Source of the DNA: Stachybotrys elegans
Taxonomy: Eukaryota; Ascomycota; Sordariomycetes; Hypocreales; Stachybotryaceae
NCBI GenBank assembly: GCA_020746835.1
Contig: JAGPNK010000004.1
Location: 434,001-498,000 of the forward strand
Reading direction: 5' to 3'
Length of the DNA stretch: 64,000 nucleotides
Both the position numbers and the translations under genes were made by a program. Of this stretch, positions 1 to 11,372 are shown one piece after another (the stretch's first letter is position 1; every line of letters starts with the position of its first letter). The notes under the pieces are model-generated. The model did not search any database and had not been told where the DNA came from. It saw only the letters and a program-made list of their open reading frames with translations.

Positions 1-280
1 AAAACAGAGTCCATGGCTGTATGGATTAACTAACCCCCCAGCTATCGTCTGCCACCTCTTATGGACGGGGAGGGGCTCGCCAACATCTGTACTACGACTG
101 TTGAAGTTTGTCTGTGCCATTATGTGCTGGTAGATCGAGATCATAGCTTGCACGAGACTCGTATGGAAAATGAAGCATAGGGCTCGTCAGAACTGCACCA
201 CTGATGGCTTGATAGAGTTTTAAATTTATTGTAAAACAACCTAATCATACGTCTTGCGCGTAACGTAGCATTCAAAACAT

Positions 281-1272
281 TCATGCTTGAACAGCATCTG
301 CTACTGGTGAAATACCAGGTCGGATGTCCGTCAAGATTTGCTGGAATGCCGTCTTCTCCTTGTTGAAAGCACCAAACCAATCTCCTCGCAACCTCGACAG
401 TGGCTCTTCAATCTCGGTCCAGTGGTCTCCCAATGTCAAGATGCATCGCCCGTTCCAACGTCCCGGTGACTTCACCGCTTCCGGCGTGTCGCGACCATAA
501 CCCTCGACCTGGTTCTCCTGCTGCGCCACGGCCGAGTGCACAACGGCCAGTCCAACATGGTGAGCACTGCTGACTGGTGCACCCGCGTCCATGATGGGCT
601 TCGCGAGGTTCGCGGGGAGCAGGCTGGTTATGGTAGCTGCAGGGGCGACGATGTTGATGGTAGCACCGTAAAAAGGCTCCATGCGTGGGCGCAGCGCCCG
701 CATCAGACCCACGAGCCCCAGCTTGCTTGCGCTGTAGACAGGCAGACTAATCTCGGGTGAGTAGGCCGTGGCGCTGCTAACAATTACCAAGCTGCCTCCA
801 GGTCCCTGGCGCTTGAAGCTGCTGAGCGACAGTTTGGTAAAGTTGAGAACCGCGCGGAAGTTCACGTCCACCACTCGCCATGTCGGCTCCTCGAGGAGAC
901 CGTCGGTACTGGAGAAGGTGTCGGCGAAGTAGTCAGTCTCTTCAGATACACCAGCATTGGCGATGGCAATATCGACGTGGCCGATCTGGGAGAAGGCTGC
1001 CGAAAGCGAAGGCCAGTCGGCAACATTGCAATGCATGTAGTTGATCCCAGACGAAACCTCTTCGATGGGGCTGTTGAGATCCAGCACATGGACGCGTGCA
1101 CCGAGCGAAGCCAAGATCTTGGCCGAGGCCAGCCCAATTCCAGATGAACCCCCTGTACCCTTTTGATAAGCGAGCTATGTTTAGCAACATGGTGGATATA
1201 CTGACCAGTGATGATGGCAACCTTTCCATCCAACCTGGGGAAATCTTCTGGGACGATGTTAAGGCTAGTCAT
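281..1272 (-). CDS. Short-chain dehydrogenase/reductase (SDR)
   Basis: NAD(P)-dependent oxidoreductase of the classical SDR family, probably acting on an alcohol or ketone of the sesquiterpene made by this cluster; cytosolic. Two exons (1272-1206 and 1152-281) give about 312 residues. The intron must use the acceptor GTACAG just before 1152, because only that choice restores the cofactor motif TGGGSSGIG (T-G-x3-G-x-G) near residue 22; a nearer AG destroys it. The NAG motif (IANAGVSEE) and catalytic YSASK follow in the usual order, with an upstream serine in SLVIVSSATAY. The start is the ATG at 1272, which precedes MTSLNIVPEDFPRLDGK, a typical SDR N-terminus. Its C-terminus is somewhat longer than the 250-residue core. 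It lies tail-side of a P450 on the same strand. The substrate is inferred from context only. Confidence 0.9.
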
Positions 1273-1455
1273 TTTGGGCACAACTGCTTGATTTCTTCTG
1301 ACGGTGGCTAAGATGCTGCTTAGAGAGGTATGTTCTGAATTCCAGTGTGTGCTCAGCTTGCTCCTTAAAACTACTTGAGAGGCATGACGCATAAGCTACG
1401 GAGACTTGCCCAACTTGGGATCCTGTTACGATCGGGCTGATACACACGCCGGCTC

Positions 1456-3399
1456 CTACATTTCCGCCAGCCGATCCCGGGTGATGCGCACGAAAAGATC
1501 GGGCTTCTTCCACAACAAGTGCATCTGCGAGTCGCGAAGCCAGTCCACTTCGGTGTTGACGAGCTCCATGTCGTAGCGATAGTGCAGCTTCGCCAGAGTT
1601 GTGCGCATCTCGAGCCAAGCCAGTCTGTATTGGCCAAAATGGTCAGCAATAATTACTCGCATACTTTTTTTTCTTGAAGCGGTACTCACGCTCTGCCTAG
1701 GCAGTTTCTTGGACCAAAAGAGAATGGCTGCGAAGCCTCGAGACGGTCTTCTCCAATACCGCCCGTGTTCTCTTCAAGCCACCGCGAGGGGTCGAATTTG
1801 AGGGGGTCGGCGAAATTGGCTGAATTCAGGCTGGCAGCCAGAGGATTAACCGAAACAATTGTCTAAATATCATTTACCAGTTAGCCGCAGATTCTCCCAA
1901 TATTGTAGAATGGTCGAGACTTACACCGCCGGGTATCTGGTGTCCGTCAACCGAGCCTCCTTGCACGGGCACAACTCGTGGCAATCCAAGCGGCAGCGGG
2001 GGGAAGATTCGGAGCGCCTCAAGACACACTGCCTTGACGTACGTCAAAGAAGCCGTGGAATTCCCGTTGATCTCATCGTAACTCTTGAACGAGCTTCTCA
2101 CTTCGTCTTGCAATTTCTTGAGCAGTCTCCTGTCCTTGCACAGGTAATACGATACTACGGCAAGTGCCGTCGCCGTTGTCTCGCTGCCAGCAATGACAAA
2201 GTCAGATGCGTGAGCGGCCAGCTGGACCTTTGACTTTGAATCCATGATCTCGTTTGTCTCCTTACCGGCGAGAAGGAAAGACATGAAGTCTTTGCGATCC
2301 GACGCGTCATTCAAGCGCCTTTACAACGGAACCAATTCGTCAGAATAAGCAATTTTTCACGAATTTGGCACAACATACCTTTCAACCAAGTCCATGGTGC
2401 GCTGCTCGTGCTTGATCGAGCCTTCACGCATCTTGGTCATCCAGCCCGGATTCACAAGCAGGAAGAGCTTCGCCAGGAACGGATTTCTGTAGAGCGTGTC
2501 GGCCAAGCTCGCCTGACCCATGCTTGCCAGCACAGTCTGCACCCAGGAATGGGTTTCAGCTGAGATTTTCGTCAATACGTGCACTTTACGCGAGTTCTTG
2601 GTGCCCACTTACCAGTTTTCAGTCCCTCAAAGGACACGCCAAATGCAAGCTCACCAATAACGTCAAATGTCATGAGGTTGAACCACTTGGTCAGATTGAC
2701 TCCGCCAGCCTCCTTGCCGTACCGGCCAACCTGGCTGACGAACAGATCAATACTTTCGGACACAAGGTGCTCTTGTTCGCGAAGCGAGCGGTCCGAGAAC
2801 GCGCTTGACAGCTCCTTTCGCATTTCTCCGTGTCGTCCTGGGTCGCGCTCACTGACGATGGAGTGAATTCCCTGGTCAGCAAAGTTTCCGCCATCGTAGA
2901 ATGCACTCTTGATGAACGTCTCGTGGTCTTTCTTTGTGCCGTAAATGTCTTTCCATGACTGCGAAGTGTCGAATGACAGTTCGTTTGGCGCGACTCGCAC
3001 AACGCTGCCGTAGCGCGCGTGCAGCTTCAAAACATCGAAAGGTTGGCGGCCACCGAGGAAGGACAGCGAGTATGGCAACTAGTTGCGGCTTTAGCCAGGC
3101 CCTGCTGTGTCAAATTGGAGGTGTCATACGTTACTGAATGTAGCAAGCCTTGGCCCGGGAAATTTGGCCAGGGGATGACTGCTCAATCGGTAGAGAAATA
3201 ATGCCAGCCATACTGAGAACTGAATCAGGGGTTACTACTGTCAACAGTCGTCCAAGGGCGAGTGCAAACTCACACCAAGAGCCACCGCGGCGGATAGAGC
3301 TTCGTAACGACTGGTTCTCTGGCCGATCATGTCCAGCCAGGGTGCGGCATTCTCAATCACCATCGCCACATTACTCCGGTTCTGTGTGGTTGCTTCCAT
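1456..3399 (-). CDS. Cytochrome P450, CYP65-like (first)
   Basis: Membrane-anchored monooxygenase, probably oxidising the sesquiterpene scaffold in the ER. Six or more exons. The N-terminus (ATG 3399) carries a hydrophobic anchor (LSAAVALG then [11 protein letters not shown] across an intron), followed by the proline-rich hinge [19 protein letters not shown]. The I-helix motif AGSETT, the K-helix EALRIFPP (ExxR), and the haem loop [13 protein letters not shown] with its cysteine thiolate are all present. The last intron splits GRA just after the haem loop and continues [13 protein letters not shown]. The family resembles trichothecene C-15 hydroxylase-type CYP65 proteins (segments such as SWKDIYG and [13 protein letters not shown]). 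It is a diverged paralog of the P450 at 8849-10842. Divergent from the next P450 across 0.87 kb. No inactivating change seen; the exon joins near 3100-3270 are the least certain. Confidence 0.9.
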
Positions 3400-4266
3400 G
3401 GTTCTTACTTGGCCAGCAAAGTGCGATTTCGACAATTACGAGTAGCGACTAGTGTCACGAGTCCAATTTCTTCTCCCATACAGCGTTACGTGCATTTTAC
3501 GTGAATCTGGACATTGCTATCCCGCGGCCAACGTGGCTGAGATTTTACGCATGGAAAGGTAAATCGGACCATCATTGGAACATGTTCCACATTAGGAAAT
3601 GGAATTTTACTCATTGGGCTCGTCTCGGACTGGAGTAGGTTCCCGATCCATCATGCATGGGCATCCTACAGCCAGCTCTGAAAACAGAAACACCGGCAAT
3701 CCAGATTGCTTCGGCTTCCAGCATTCGATACGCGACCCTGAAAAACACCGATGGCAGTTCGGAATCCACAATGGTCTTTCGACCGTGAAAGGTACCTGCA
3801 ATCGGCACCCTCCCTGGAGCCGGGAAGGGAAACTGTAATCTGGTCCAACCACACACGGGTAGAGGGGATAGCTAGCATTGTAGCGGGAGCTTGTGCATGC
3901 CATCTCGTGACGCACGCCACTGTTCGTCGCATCAGTTCTGTTTTAATTGCGATTTTCTATTCAAGCGCAACGTCCTCCAATCCAGTAATGCGGCCGGCGG
4001 ACAGACCTACTCCGATGCTTCCCTAAATGGTAAGCAAGCTGACCGGATCTCACCCAAGCCGTTCAGCTGGCACTAGCTAATCTGTAATCGCTATCTTGGT
4101 GTCGATTCTTTGATAGAGTGCATTTTGACTAAATATTCCTCCCCTCCCTCGGGTCCTTACTCGTTTTGTCAGTCTCCCTAGGAGCATCTCATGACACAAA
4201 ATCATCCCAAGAGTTAGATGCCAATTTCCAAGTTCACTAGCAGTACCACCAAAGACGTGCGCGAAG
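3400..4266. promoter_or_regulatory. Divergent intergenic region between two P450 genes
   Basis: No gene is supported in these 867 bases. It must hold the promoters of both flanking P450 genes. A perfect 12-bp palindrome GGAACATGTTCC lies at 3577-3588, and immediately next to it the sequence CCACATTAGGA; a near copy, CCATATTAGGA, occurs in the other divergent P450 promoter at about 8677. No clear TATA box was seen. Confidence 0.5.
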
Positions 4267-6140
4267 ATGGATTTCCAGGCTCTGAAGGTGTCCTATCCAC
4301 ACGTCGCAGGCATAGGCTTGCTATCGGTAGTGCTTTACAAACTCACCAACCTGGCTCGGTATGTCTACCAGGCAAGGAAAACCGGCCTTCCATACACCAT
4401 CACACCGTTTCTTGAAACAGAGACCATCAGCCTTGCAGCCACGCCTCTGCTGCGCGCCTGGTACGACAGCTACCTTGACAAGGGCAAGGGCTGGCCGGAG
4501 TGGTGCCGCTTCATCATCAAAGACTGGCAGTGGGAAGACAAACGACATGCCCATGACAAGTATGGCGATGTGTTCCTTGTGGTGTCGCCCGAAGGCATCA
4601 TCTGTTACTCAGCCGATGCCGCCCTGGGATGGGATGTCTTGAATCGCCGACACGAGTTTACAAAGCCTCGCGATAAGTATAGTAAGTCGAATTCCTTCGT
4701 ATTCGCGTTTCCCGTTACTAATATCACATCGCAGAGGTGTTGGAGCCCTATGGCCCAAATGTAGCCACCGCTGAAGGCGCAACTTATCGTTTTCACGTGC
4801 GTGTTACTGCGCCGCCATTTGGGGATGGAACTGGTGTGAACGATTTAGTCTGGTCCGAGACAAGCCAGCAAACCATTGCCATGTCCAAGATCTGGCGGGC
4901 GTACCCAGATCGCGACTTGGATATGGACGTGAACCGCCTCACCTTGGCCGTCATCTCTCATGCTGGCTTTGGACAGACACTGGCCCCTTTGTCGGTTGTT
5001 GAAGATGAGTCTGGCAAGGCCAACACGGAAGAAAACGACCCGATTCCAGACGGATACAGCGTGTCTTTCCTCGAGTCTCTGCACCACACCACTGCAAACA
5101 TGGTTCCACTCCTCATTTTCCCCGGTTGGATGCTGTCCATGAGCTCTCTGCGTCGCGCAGCACAGGCATACACGCAGCTGGGAAAATACCTTCGGGCCAT
5201 GATCAAGTCAGAGAGACTGCGATTGAATGGGCAACCCGAATCAGCCGACATCGTCACCAAACGTCGCGCCAACACGAGAATGTCGGCCAACCTCCTCACT
5301 GCAGTCATGCGGATGGCCATATCTGAGGGAAAGAAGTCTCCTACCGATCGCGGGTTCAATGATTCCGAGGTCCTGGGAAATCTCTTTATCTACCTCTTGG
5401 CAGGATATGAGACGACAGCCAATGCAATTGTGTACGGCCTAGCATGCTTGGCATTGCATCCCGAGGTGCAGGAGATGGCCATCAAGGAGATTGACGAGTT
5501 GTGCAAAGAAGCCGGTACAGACGAGCTCAACTACACGGACCATTTTGACAAATTGCAGTATCTCTACGGCTTCATGGTGAGTTTAAACTGACCATCAACG
5601 GTTTCAGCGGCTTCCTTTGACACTGACATCGCGCAGTACGAGACTTTCCGTTTGTACCCCGGAGTCATCTTAATCACAAAGGTGGCACTGGAGCCGCAGA
5701 CCGTGACCGTATCTAGTACTGGCACTAGTCATCGCCTGCCTGCGGGAACGAGAGTCTATCTATCCTCTCCAGGCGTTCAGTACCACCCGAAATACTGGCC
5801 AGAGCCGGAGAAGTTCGAGCCCAAGAGATGGATTGGCCAATCCTGGACCTACAACCAAGGAGAACGCAAGTCGGTGGCTTCGGATGCGACGCGTCACATG
5901 CGTGGCACGTTTATTACCTTTTCCGATGGCTCGCGTGCTTGTCTCGGGCGCAAATTTGCTCAGGCAGAGTATATGGCTTTCTTTGCCAGTCTACTGCGTC
6001 ACTGCCGCGTGGAGCTGAAGCCTGGCACCGACGCCGTGAAGTTCAAGCGGGACTTGGACAATAGGATGTCGGGCAAGATTACCCTCTCACCACCGTACCC
6101 GGCGCCGATCGCTGTGAAGCCAAGGGTACGCAGCGCCTAG
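4267..6140 (+). CDS. Cytochrome P450 (second, 586 residues)
   Basis: ER-bound monooxygenase of the sesquiterpene cluster, of a different P450 family from the two CYP65-like ones. Three exons (4267-4681, 4735-5576, 5637-6140) join cleanly: DKY-KVLEPYGPNV and GFM-YETFRLYP. A single N-terminal hydrophobic stretch (HVAGIGLLSVVLYKL) anchors it. The I-helix AGYETT, the K-helix ExxR as YETFRLYP, the PERF-like segment PEKFEPKRW and the haem loop FSDGSRACLGRKFA are intact. It is longer than the usual 500-530 residues because of a longer N-terminal half (including GTGVNDLVW before the C-helix region) and an insertion after the I-helix side. It is transcribed away from the first P450 and convergent with the MFS gene. 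The reaction is not predictable from sequence. Confidence 0.92.
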
Positions 6141-6542
6141 GGTTAGATATGCTTGGAGATAACGCTACCCGAACCAAGTTGGAACAGGGAGCCTACAATG
6201 TATCTCCTATATAAGAGTAATGATTTACTTGTGAGATGCTAGAACAGGATCATTTTTGACATTGTTTGTCCGTAATAAGTCCCTCGGGGGCTTCTTCAAG
6301 TTTAGACAGTTACAATAGAGACAAAGCAGGGTATGCCTCTCAGTAAATTGCGAACCATTTTGAGTACTAGAGAAGAATGAGAGTGTGCTTATGAATGCAT
6401 TTGAAAGATTATGTTACAACTTGAAAAATGCAGCATAAGCAACACCGAGACCGAAAGTTATCGGCACATATATTATTGTGAGTTGCACTCCTGGAACGCT
6501 CCGTCCCCTGGCCTCAGGAATATTCATCCATATGTCGTATGT
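6141..6542. other. Convergent intergenic region
   Basis: Between the ends of the second P450 and the MFS gene; AT-rich 3' flanks, no gene or repeat seen. Confidence 0.5.
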
Positions 6543-8432
6543 TCAGCCCAGTCCATGCGCAACAGGTGCAGCTCCCTTGACAGACTTCCATTCCAACAGT
6601 AGGCTGGCAAAGAATGACGCTGCTCCAGAAGCTATCGCCAGGAAGGACGTCGACCTGACTGCTTGGTTGAAAGCTTGGAGCACTTGAGGTAACAATTCCG
6701 GAGGTGTAAGATCGCGTGTCAGAGTGGCACCAGAGTGAATCAGTGTTTCGGCGTCCAGGCCTGCGATGTTGGTAAGGTGGTCACGCAGAGAGGTTATGTA
6801 GAGGTTTTGTCCGATGGATATGCCGATACTTGGTCCAAGTGAGTTGAAGAAGCCAATGATGCCATTGCCAGTCGGGATATCCTGACTGGCCAGGACGCAT
6901 TGTACTGCCACAAATGGGACTTGTAAGGCGATTCCTGCCCCTGAGCCGGCCAGAACCTGGTATCCAATCCACTCGCGAGATGGGCTGCCGACGCGCAGTG
7001 TTGCAATGGTGCCAGCTCCCGCCGTGAAGATTGCTGTCCCAACCCAAGCGAAGGGGGTATAGTAGCCGACCATGTTCATGGTGGCTCCGCAGATGACTGA
7101 CAATGTTGTCAGACTAACAAGGTAGGGAATAGTACGAAGGCCCGAGTTGATGGCATTGACGCCCTGTACGACCTGGAAGTAGAAGGCAAGGTAGTAGAAA
7201 TGGACATATAAACCCAGTGGGAGTAGGGATATGACCAATGCACTGGCAAGTACTGTCTTCTGCGTAATGACACGCGGAGGTATAGTTGCCCTGTTGGATT
7301 CACATATCAGTACCATGTTACGTGGGTGTTACAAGATGTGTACTCACTCATCCCCCTTCCACACTTGCCAGCCGCAAAACAGCAGTATCATGACGGCGAA
7401 GCACAGCAGAGTGCCCCATACGCGGCCGTCGCTCCATGGATAAGAGATACCTCCCCACGAAAGGGCCAGCAACAGGCATACCACTGCTGGGATAAACAAG
7501 GCTGCTCCTGGTAAGTCAAGCCTGCCCAGCTTCTGCATAACGGTCAGAGGAGCGCCCGACCCTGAGCCAGACGAGCGCGGCGAAACGCGGAGTACGAAAA
7601 GCACAACAGCAAAGGCAACTCCGCCAACCGGCAGGTTGATCCAGAAACACCATCTCCATGACAATCGATCGGTGAAAGCACCACCCATGAGGGGACCAGC
7701 CACCGACGCAACGCCAAACATGCTTGTAAGGATTCCATAGTAGAGGGGCCGTTTCGATACCGGCGTTACAAGAGCGATGATGTTGAGACCTCCAGAGTAT
7801 AGTGCCGCGCCACCAATACCTTGAGTACATGGTTAGTGCAACGTACTTCAGGTATGGACTCCAACTAACCAGCAATTGCACGCCCAATGATGAGAACAAC
7901 TGAGGAGGGCGCCGCCGCGCACACCACAGACGCTGCCTCAAAGACAACAAGGGCAATCAAGTACGTCCATTTGATGTTGAAGTTGCTGTACACCTTTCCA
8001 AAGGTTGGTTGTAGGGCTGTCTGCGAGAGCAAGTAGGCGCTGCCGTACCAACCCACATCGTTCGGCGATCGGAATTCCTCGGTTATCTTGGGTATCGCAG
8101 TGGCTTCGGATCGAGCTGGTCAGTCCACAAAGTCACATATTCGGCATAGTTGTTCTCGACGCACATATTATGGTGTTGTCGAGGGCGGTGGTGAACGACA
8201 CCAGGCAGAGTCCAATTGTCAACAGGGCGACGGCTGATGCACTGGGGTATTCCGTTGTGTCCTCGGCCGAGTCATCGGCGGGCACAAGCTCGTCCACAGA
8301 TGGCGCGTTCAGTTCTTTTGGCGTATCGGTCTTGTCGAGGCGGTTGGCGCTGGCATTGTCGGGGCGATCCAGGCCATGGTGCGTGTCCTGTAGCTCAAAG
8401 TTGTCCGTGGATCCCCTTGAATTGGCCGTCAT
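6543..8432 (-). CDS. MFS drug-efflux type transporter (DHA2, 14-TM)
   Basis: Proton-coupled exporter, most likely secreting the product or intermediates of the terpene cluster across the plasma membrane. Four exons (8432-8165 region, 8103-7870, 7819-7348, 7290-6543) give about 573 residues. A hydrophilic, acidic N-terminal tail of about 65 residues precedes TM1, which contains the DHA2 signature LDNTII followed by AIPKIT. Other family features are [16 protein letters not shown], the motif [13 protein letters not shown] at the TM4 start, and the [13 protein letters not shown] segment typical of 14-TM exporters. The C-terminal half has repeated hydrophobic helices ending with a short tail. Divergent from the third P450 across 416 bp, so the two are probably co-expressed. 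The substrate is inferred from context. Confidence 0.93.
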
Positions 8433-8848
8433 CTTCTTCGTGTAAGCAGGGACTTGATGATGGCGGCGCTTGGATGGGGCGAGGTAATGGGAAAAGTACA
8501 AGTGTGACAAGCGCGTGAATCCTTTAGGATCTGCCCACGAAGCCATGAGGGAGAGAAAGGAGTAAGCAAGGTCCATTTCGCAAACTTTCCTAATCGGGAT
8601 GATGGTTGCATCGGCTCATGTTGGTGCATCATGGCCCACACGGGCATCACCTCGCGCCATATTAGGATGCTTCCCATCACAGATACACGTGCAAAGAGAG
8701 AAATGGGTATTCTAATTTGAGTATGAATGCGTTGTATGGAGAGCAATGAGTGACTTCCATATTCGTCGCTGTGACAATCTATATCATCTGCTCGCAAGGG
8801 AACCGTCGATAGGCCACATCCACATTGTGCATTGACTTGCAATCCAAC
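8433..8848. promoter_or_regulatory. Divergent promoter, MFS exporter / third P450
   Basis: 416 bp shared upstream region without a credible gene. It contains CCATATTAGGA at about 8677, matching 10 of 11 bases of CCACATTAGGA in the promoter between the other two P450s, and a CACGTG E-box at about 8695 (in ATACACGTGCAA). Confidence 0.45.
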
Positions 8849-10842
8849 ATGGACGCCTTACGGCCTGGATTAGAAGCGCTCGCCTTGCGAAATGGAACTC
8901 CGTTCTACAACGCAATCGTTGTCATAGCATTGGTAGATGCCCCATTCACCTAATCGTAGTACACGTCATCTAATACATCTATAGACACTCGCGGTTTACG
9001 TCGCATCGACATGGATATACAACGTCTATTTTCATCCTTTGGCTGGATTCCCAGGACCACTGTTGGCTAGAAGCGGACTTGTCAGTGCCACTTTGTTCTA
9101 GTCCATCCAACGTTCTGCTAACCTGCTCAGCTCTGGAGACTGTATCACTCACTCAATGGGCGACTGCACCGTTCAATCCAAGAACAGCATAAGAAATATG
9201 GTGAGAGGCACGGGCTGGTTCACCCATTACAGTCTACTGAATTCTTCCTTTGATAGGACCTGTCTTCCGAGTATCCTCCTCCGAACTGTCCTTTGCATCA
9301 GTAGCATCGTGGAAGGCCATCTATGGACACGCCGCACCTGGGCAGCAATCGCTCCCCAAGAGCAGCTTCTATGACTTGTACGGTGCCGGATTCCGGAAGT
9401 TGTGTATCGGAAGCGAAAGAAACCCGAAAGTACATGCTCGCATGCGCAAGTCATTGTCTTCGGCCTTTTCAACCAAATCGCTCGTCGAACAAGAGTCGAT
9501 AGTCAATGGAGTCGTTGACAAGTTCATCGAGTGTTTGGGTAGGCTAGGTGGCAAGGGCTCTGAGGGTCTGAACATGACAAAGTGGTATGAGATGTTCTCG
9601 TTCGACTCGCTGGGCGAAATGGCCTTTGGAGAGTCTTTCCGCTCTCTCGAAGATGAAAAGTCACACTTCTGGTCCGACCTCATCTTGGACCATCTGTACT
9701 TCATCACGCTGGCAGACAACCTGCACAGATTTCCCCTTCTCCCTACAATTGCCAGGACTCTGTTTCCTTCCACACTTGTGGTGCAAAACCGAAACTCGCA
9801 ATACAGCAGAGACATGGTTGAGAAGTAAGTAGCACCTGGTCGGTGATATGGACTGTCCTTGCTGACAATGGCAGACGTCTGGCTCGCCATAGCGCAAGAA
9901 AAGATTTCCTCTCGACGCTGGTGCAACAATACGAAAGTGGCGAGATGGACAAGGAAGAGCTTGCTGCTCATTCATCAACTTTAGCGTAAGTTCAGGTTGG
10001 CCAACAGATACTCCTGTGCTAACTTTTCTTGATAGCATCGCCGGCGGCGAGACTACGGCCACGTTTCTGGCTGCGACAACTTTCTACCTACTACGAAACC
10101 CTCATTGCTACGACAGATTGACCAAGGAAATTCGAGGGGCATTTTCATCCTATGACGAAATCAACTCAATGGAGGCCCAGAAGCTACCGTATCTCCAAGC
10201 CGTTATTCATGAAGGACTACGCATCTATCCGCCCGGCTCACAAGGATTTCCCAGGATATCTCCTGGACTATCTATTGACGGCCATTATGTTCCTAAAGGG
10301 GTGAGTCAGACAAATAGTACTTTTTCCCTTAATTCTCTAATCATTATCGTCGATCTATTTTTGTGCTACCTCCTCTGCTCTTCGTCCACAGGACGTGGCT
10401 AATTATGTTAAATCACAGACCGAAGTATATACAAGCGCCTGGACAGTGACCCATGATGAGACGAACTTTCCAGAGCCAATGAGCTTCAAGCCTGAACGTT
10501 GGCTTGATCCTCATGGGCCAGACATCAAAGAAGCCAGTCAGCCATTTTCTCTGGGCCCCAGAGGATGTATTGGAAGGAAGTAAGTTACTCATTTTTAAAA
10601 ACGCAATTTTTGTATGCTAACATGCGTAGCTTTGCGCATATGCAAATTAATCTCCTGGTTGCGAAAATGCTTTGGTCGTATAACTTGGAGCTCCTCACTC
10701 CCGAGATTGATTGGGAGGGCCAAAGTAAGTGGAAAACATGGACGTCTTTTGGAGAGTATCTAACATAAAGCCAGGCAAAATGTATGTCATGTGGTGGAAG
10801 CCCTCAGTCAAGGTCAGATTCACTCCAGTAGTGAGGGCTTGA
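8849..10842 (+). CDS. Cytochrome P450, CYP65-like (third, 514 residues)
   Basis: Membrane-bound monooxygenase of the sesquiterpene cluster. Nine exons: 8849-8932, 8985-9080, 9131-9200, 9257-9824, 9875-9985, 10036-10300, 10392-10579, 10630-10724 and 10775-10842; all junctions keep frame. The N-terminus is hydrophobic (NAIVVIALTLAVYVAST) and leads to the hinge FHPLAGFPGPLLAR. The I-helix motif is AGGETT, the K-helix ExxR is EGLRIYPP, the PERF motif is FKPERWLDP, and the haem loop is FSLGPRGCIGRN. It shares family-specific blocks with the P450 at 1456-3399 (SWKAIYG; MRKSLSSAFSTKSL; NMTKWYEMFSFDSLGEMAFGESF), so the two are diverged paralogs in one cluster. Exon 7 starts at 10392; this gives DVANYVKSQTEVYTSAW and avoids a frameshift. 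Confidence 0.92.
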
Positions 10843-11372
10843 GCTCTGGACAGTGGCAGAAATATTTCCAGTTGCTGGACACATAGTACATTATTGGCTT
10901 TCATGTCTTATCAATCAAAAGGCTGAGACTTGCTGCAAGAATCAACTATTTTATAAATAGATCGTTCGAGTTATGGAGATGGTCCTCATGGTCCTCATAT
11001 TTGTTAAGAAACCTCTGTTTTCCCTTTAAAAGCTTGGGTGCTCGCTCTTTAAGTGGCTATACTATTTCTGATTCCGGCAACAAATCCACACAGTCTTAAA
11101 CCTATTCTAACCATGATTGCAATTAGTACATGTTGGTCAGAGATAAAGAGATAGTGCGAGCAAATTTGAGCCAGTGATATGATGGGGAAAATCCAGAATA
11201 GGACAGTTGATTAAGCAATCTATTTAGATACAGGTACATGTGAGGAAATCTATACTTCGGACTGCCTCCTATTCTCAGAAAAGGGAGTATTTGGAAAAGC
11301 ACATTCTACCTCCCTGCTGATGACATTGGCCTAAGTTTACATGAAACTCCAGATCGCATCAAATTACGCACA
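10843..11372. other. Convergent intergenic region
   Basis: AT-rich 530 bp between the third P450 and the FAD oxidase ends. A short direct repeat, GGTCCTCAT twice, lies near 10980. No gene seen. Confidence 0.5.
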
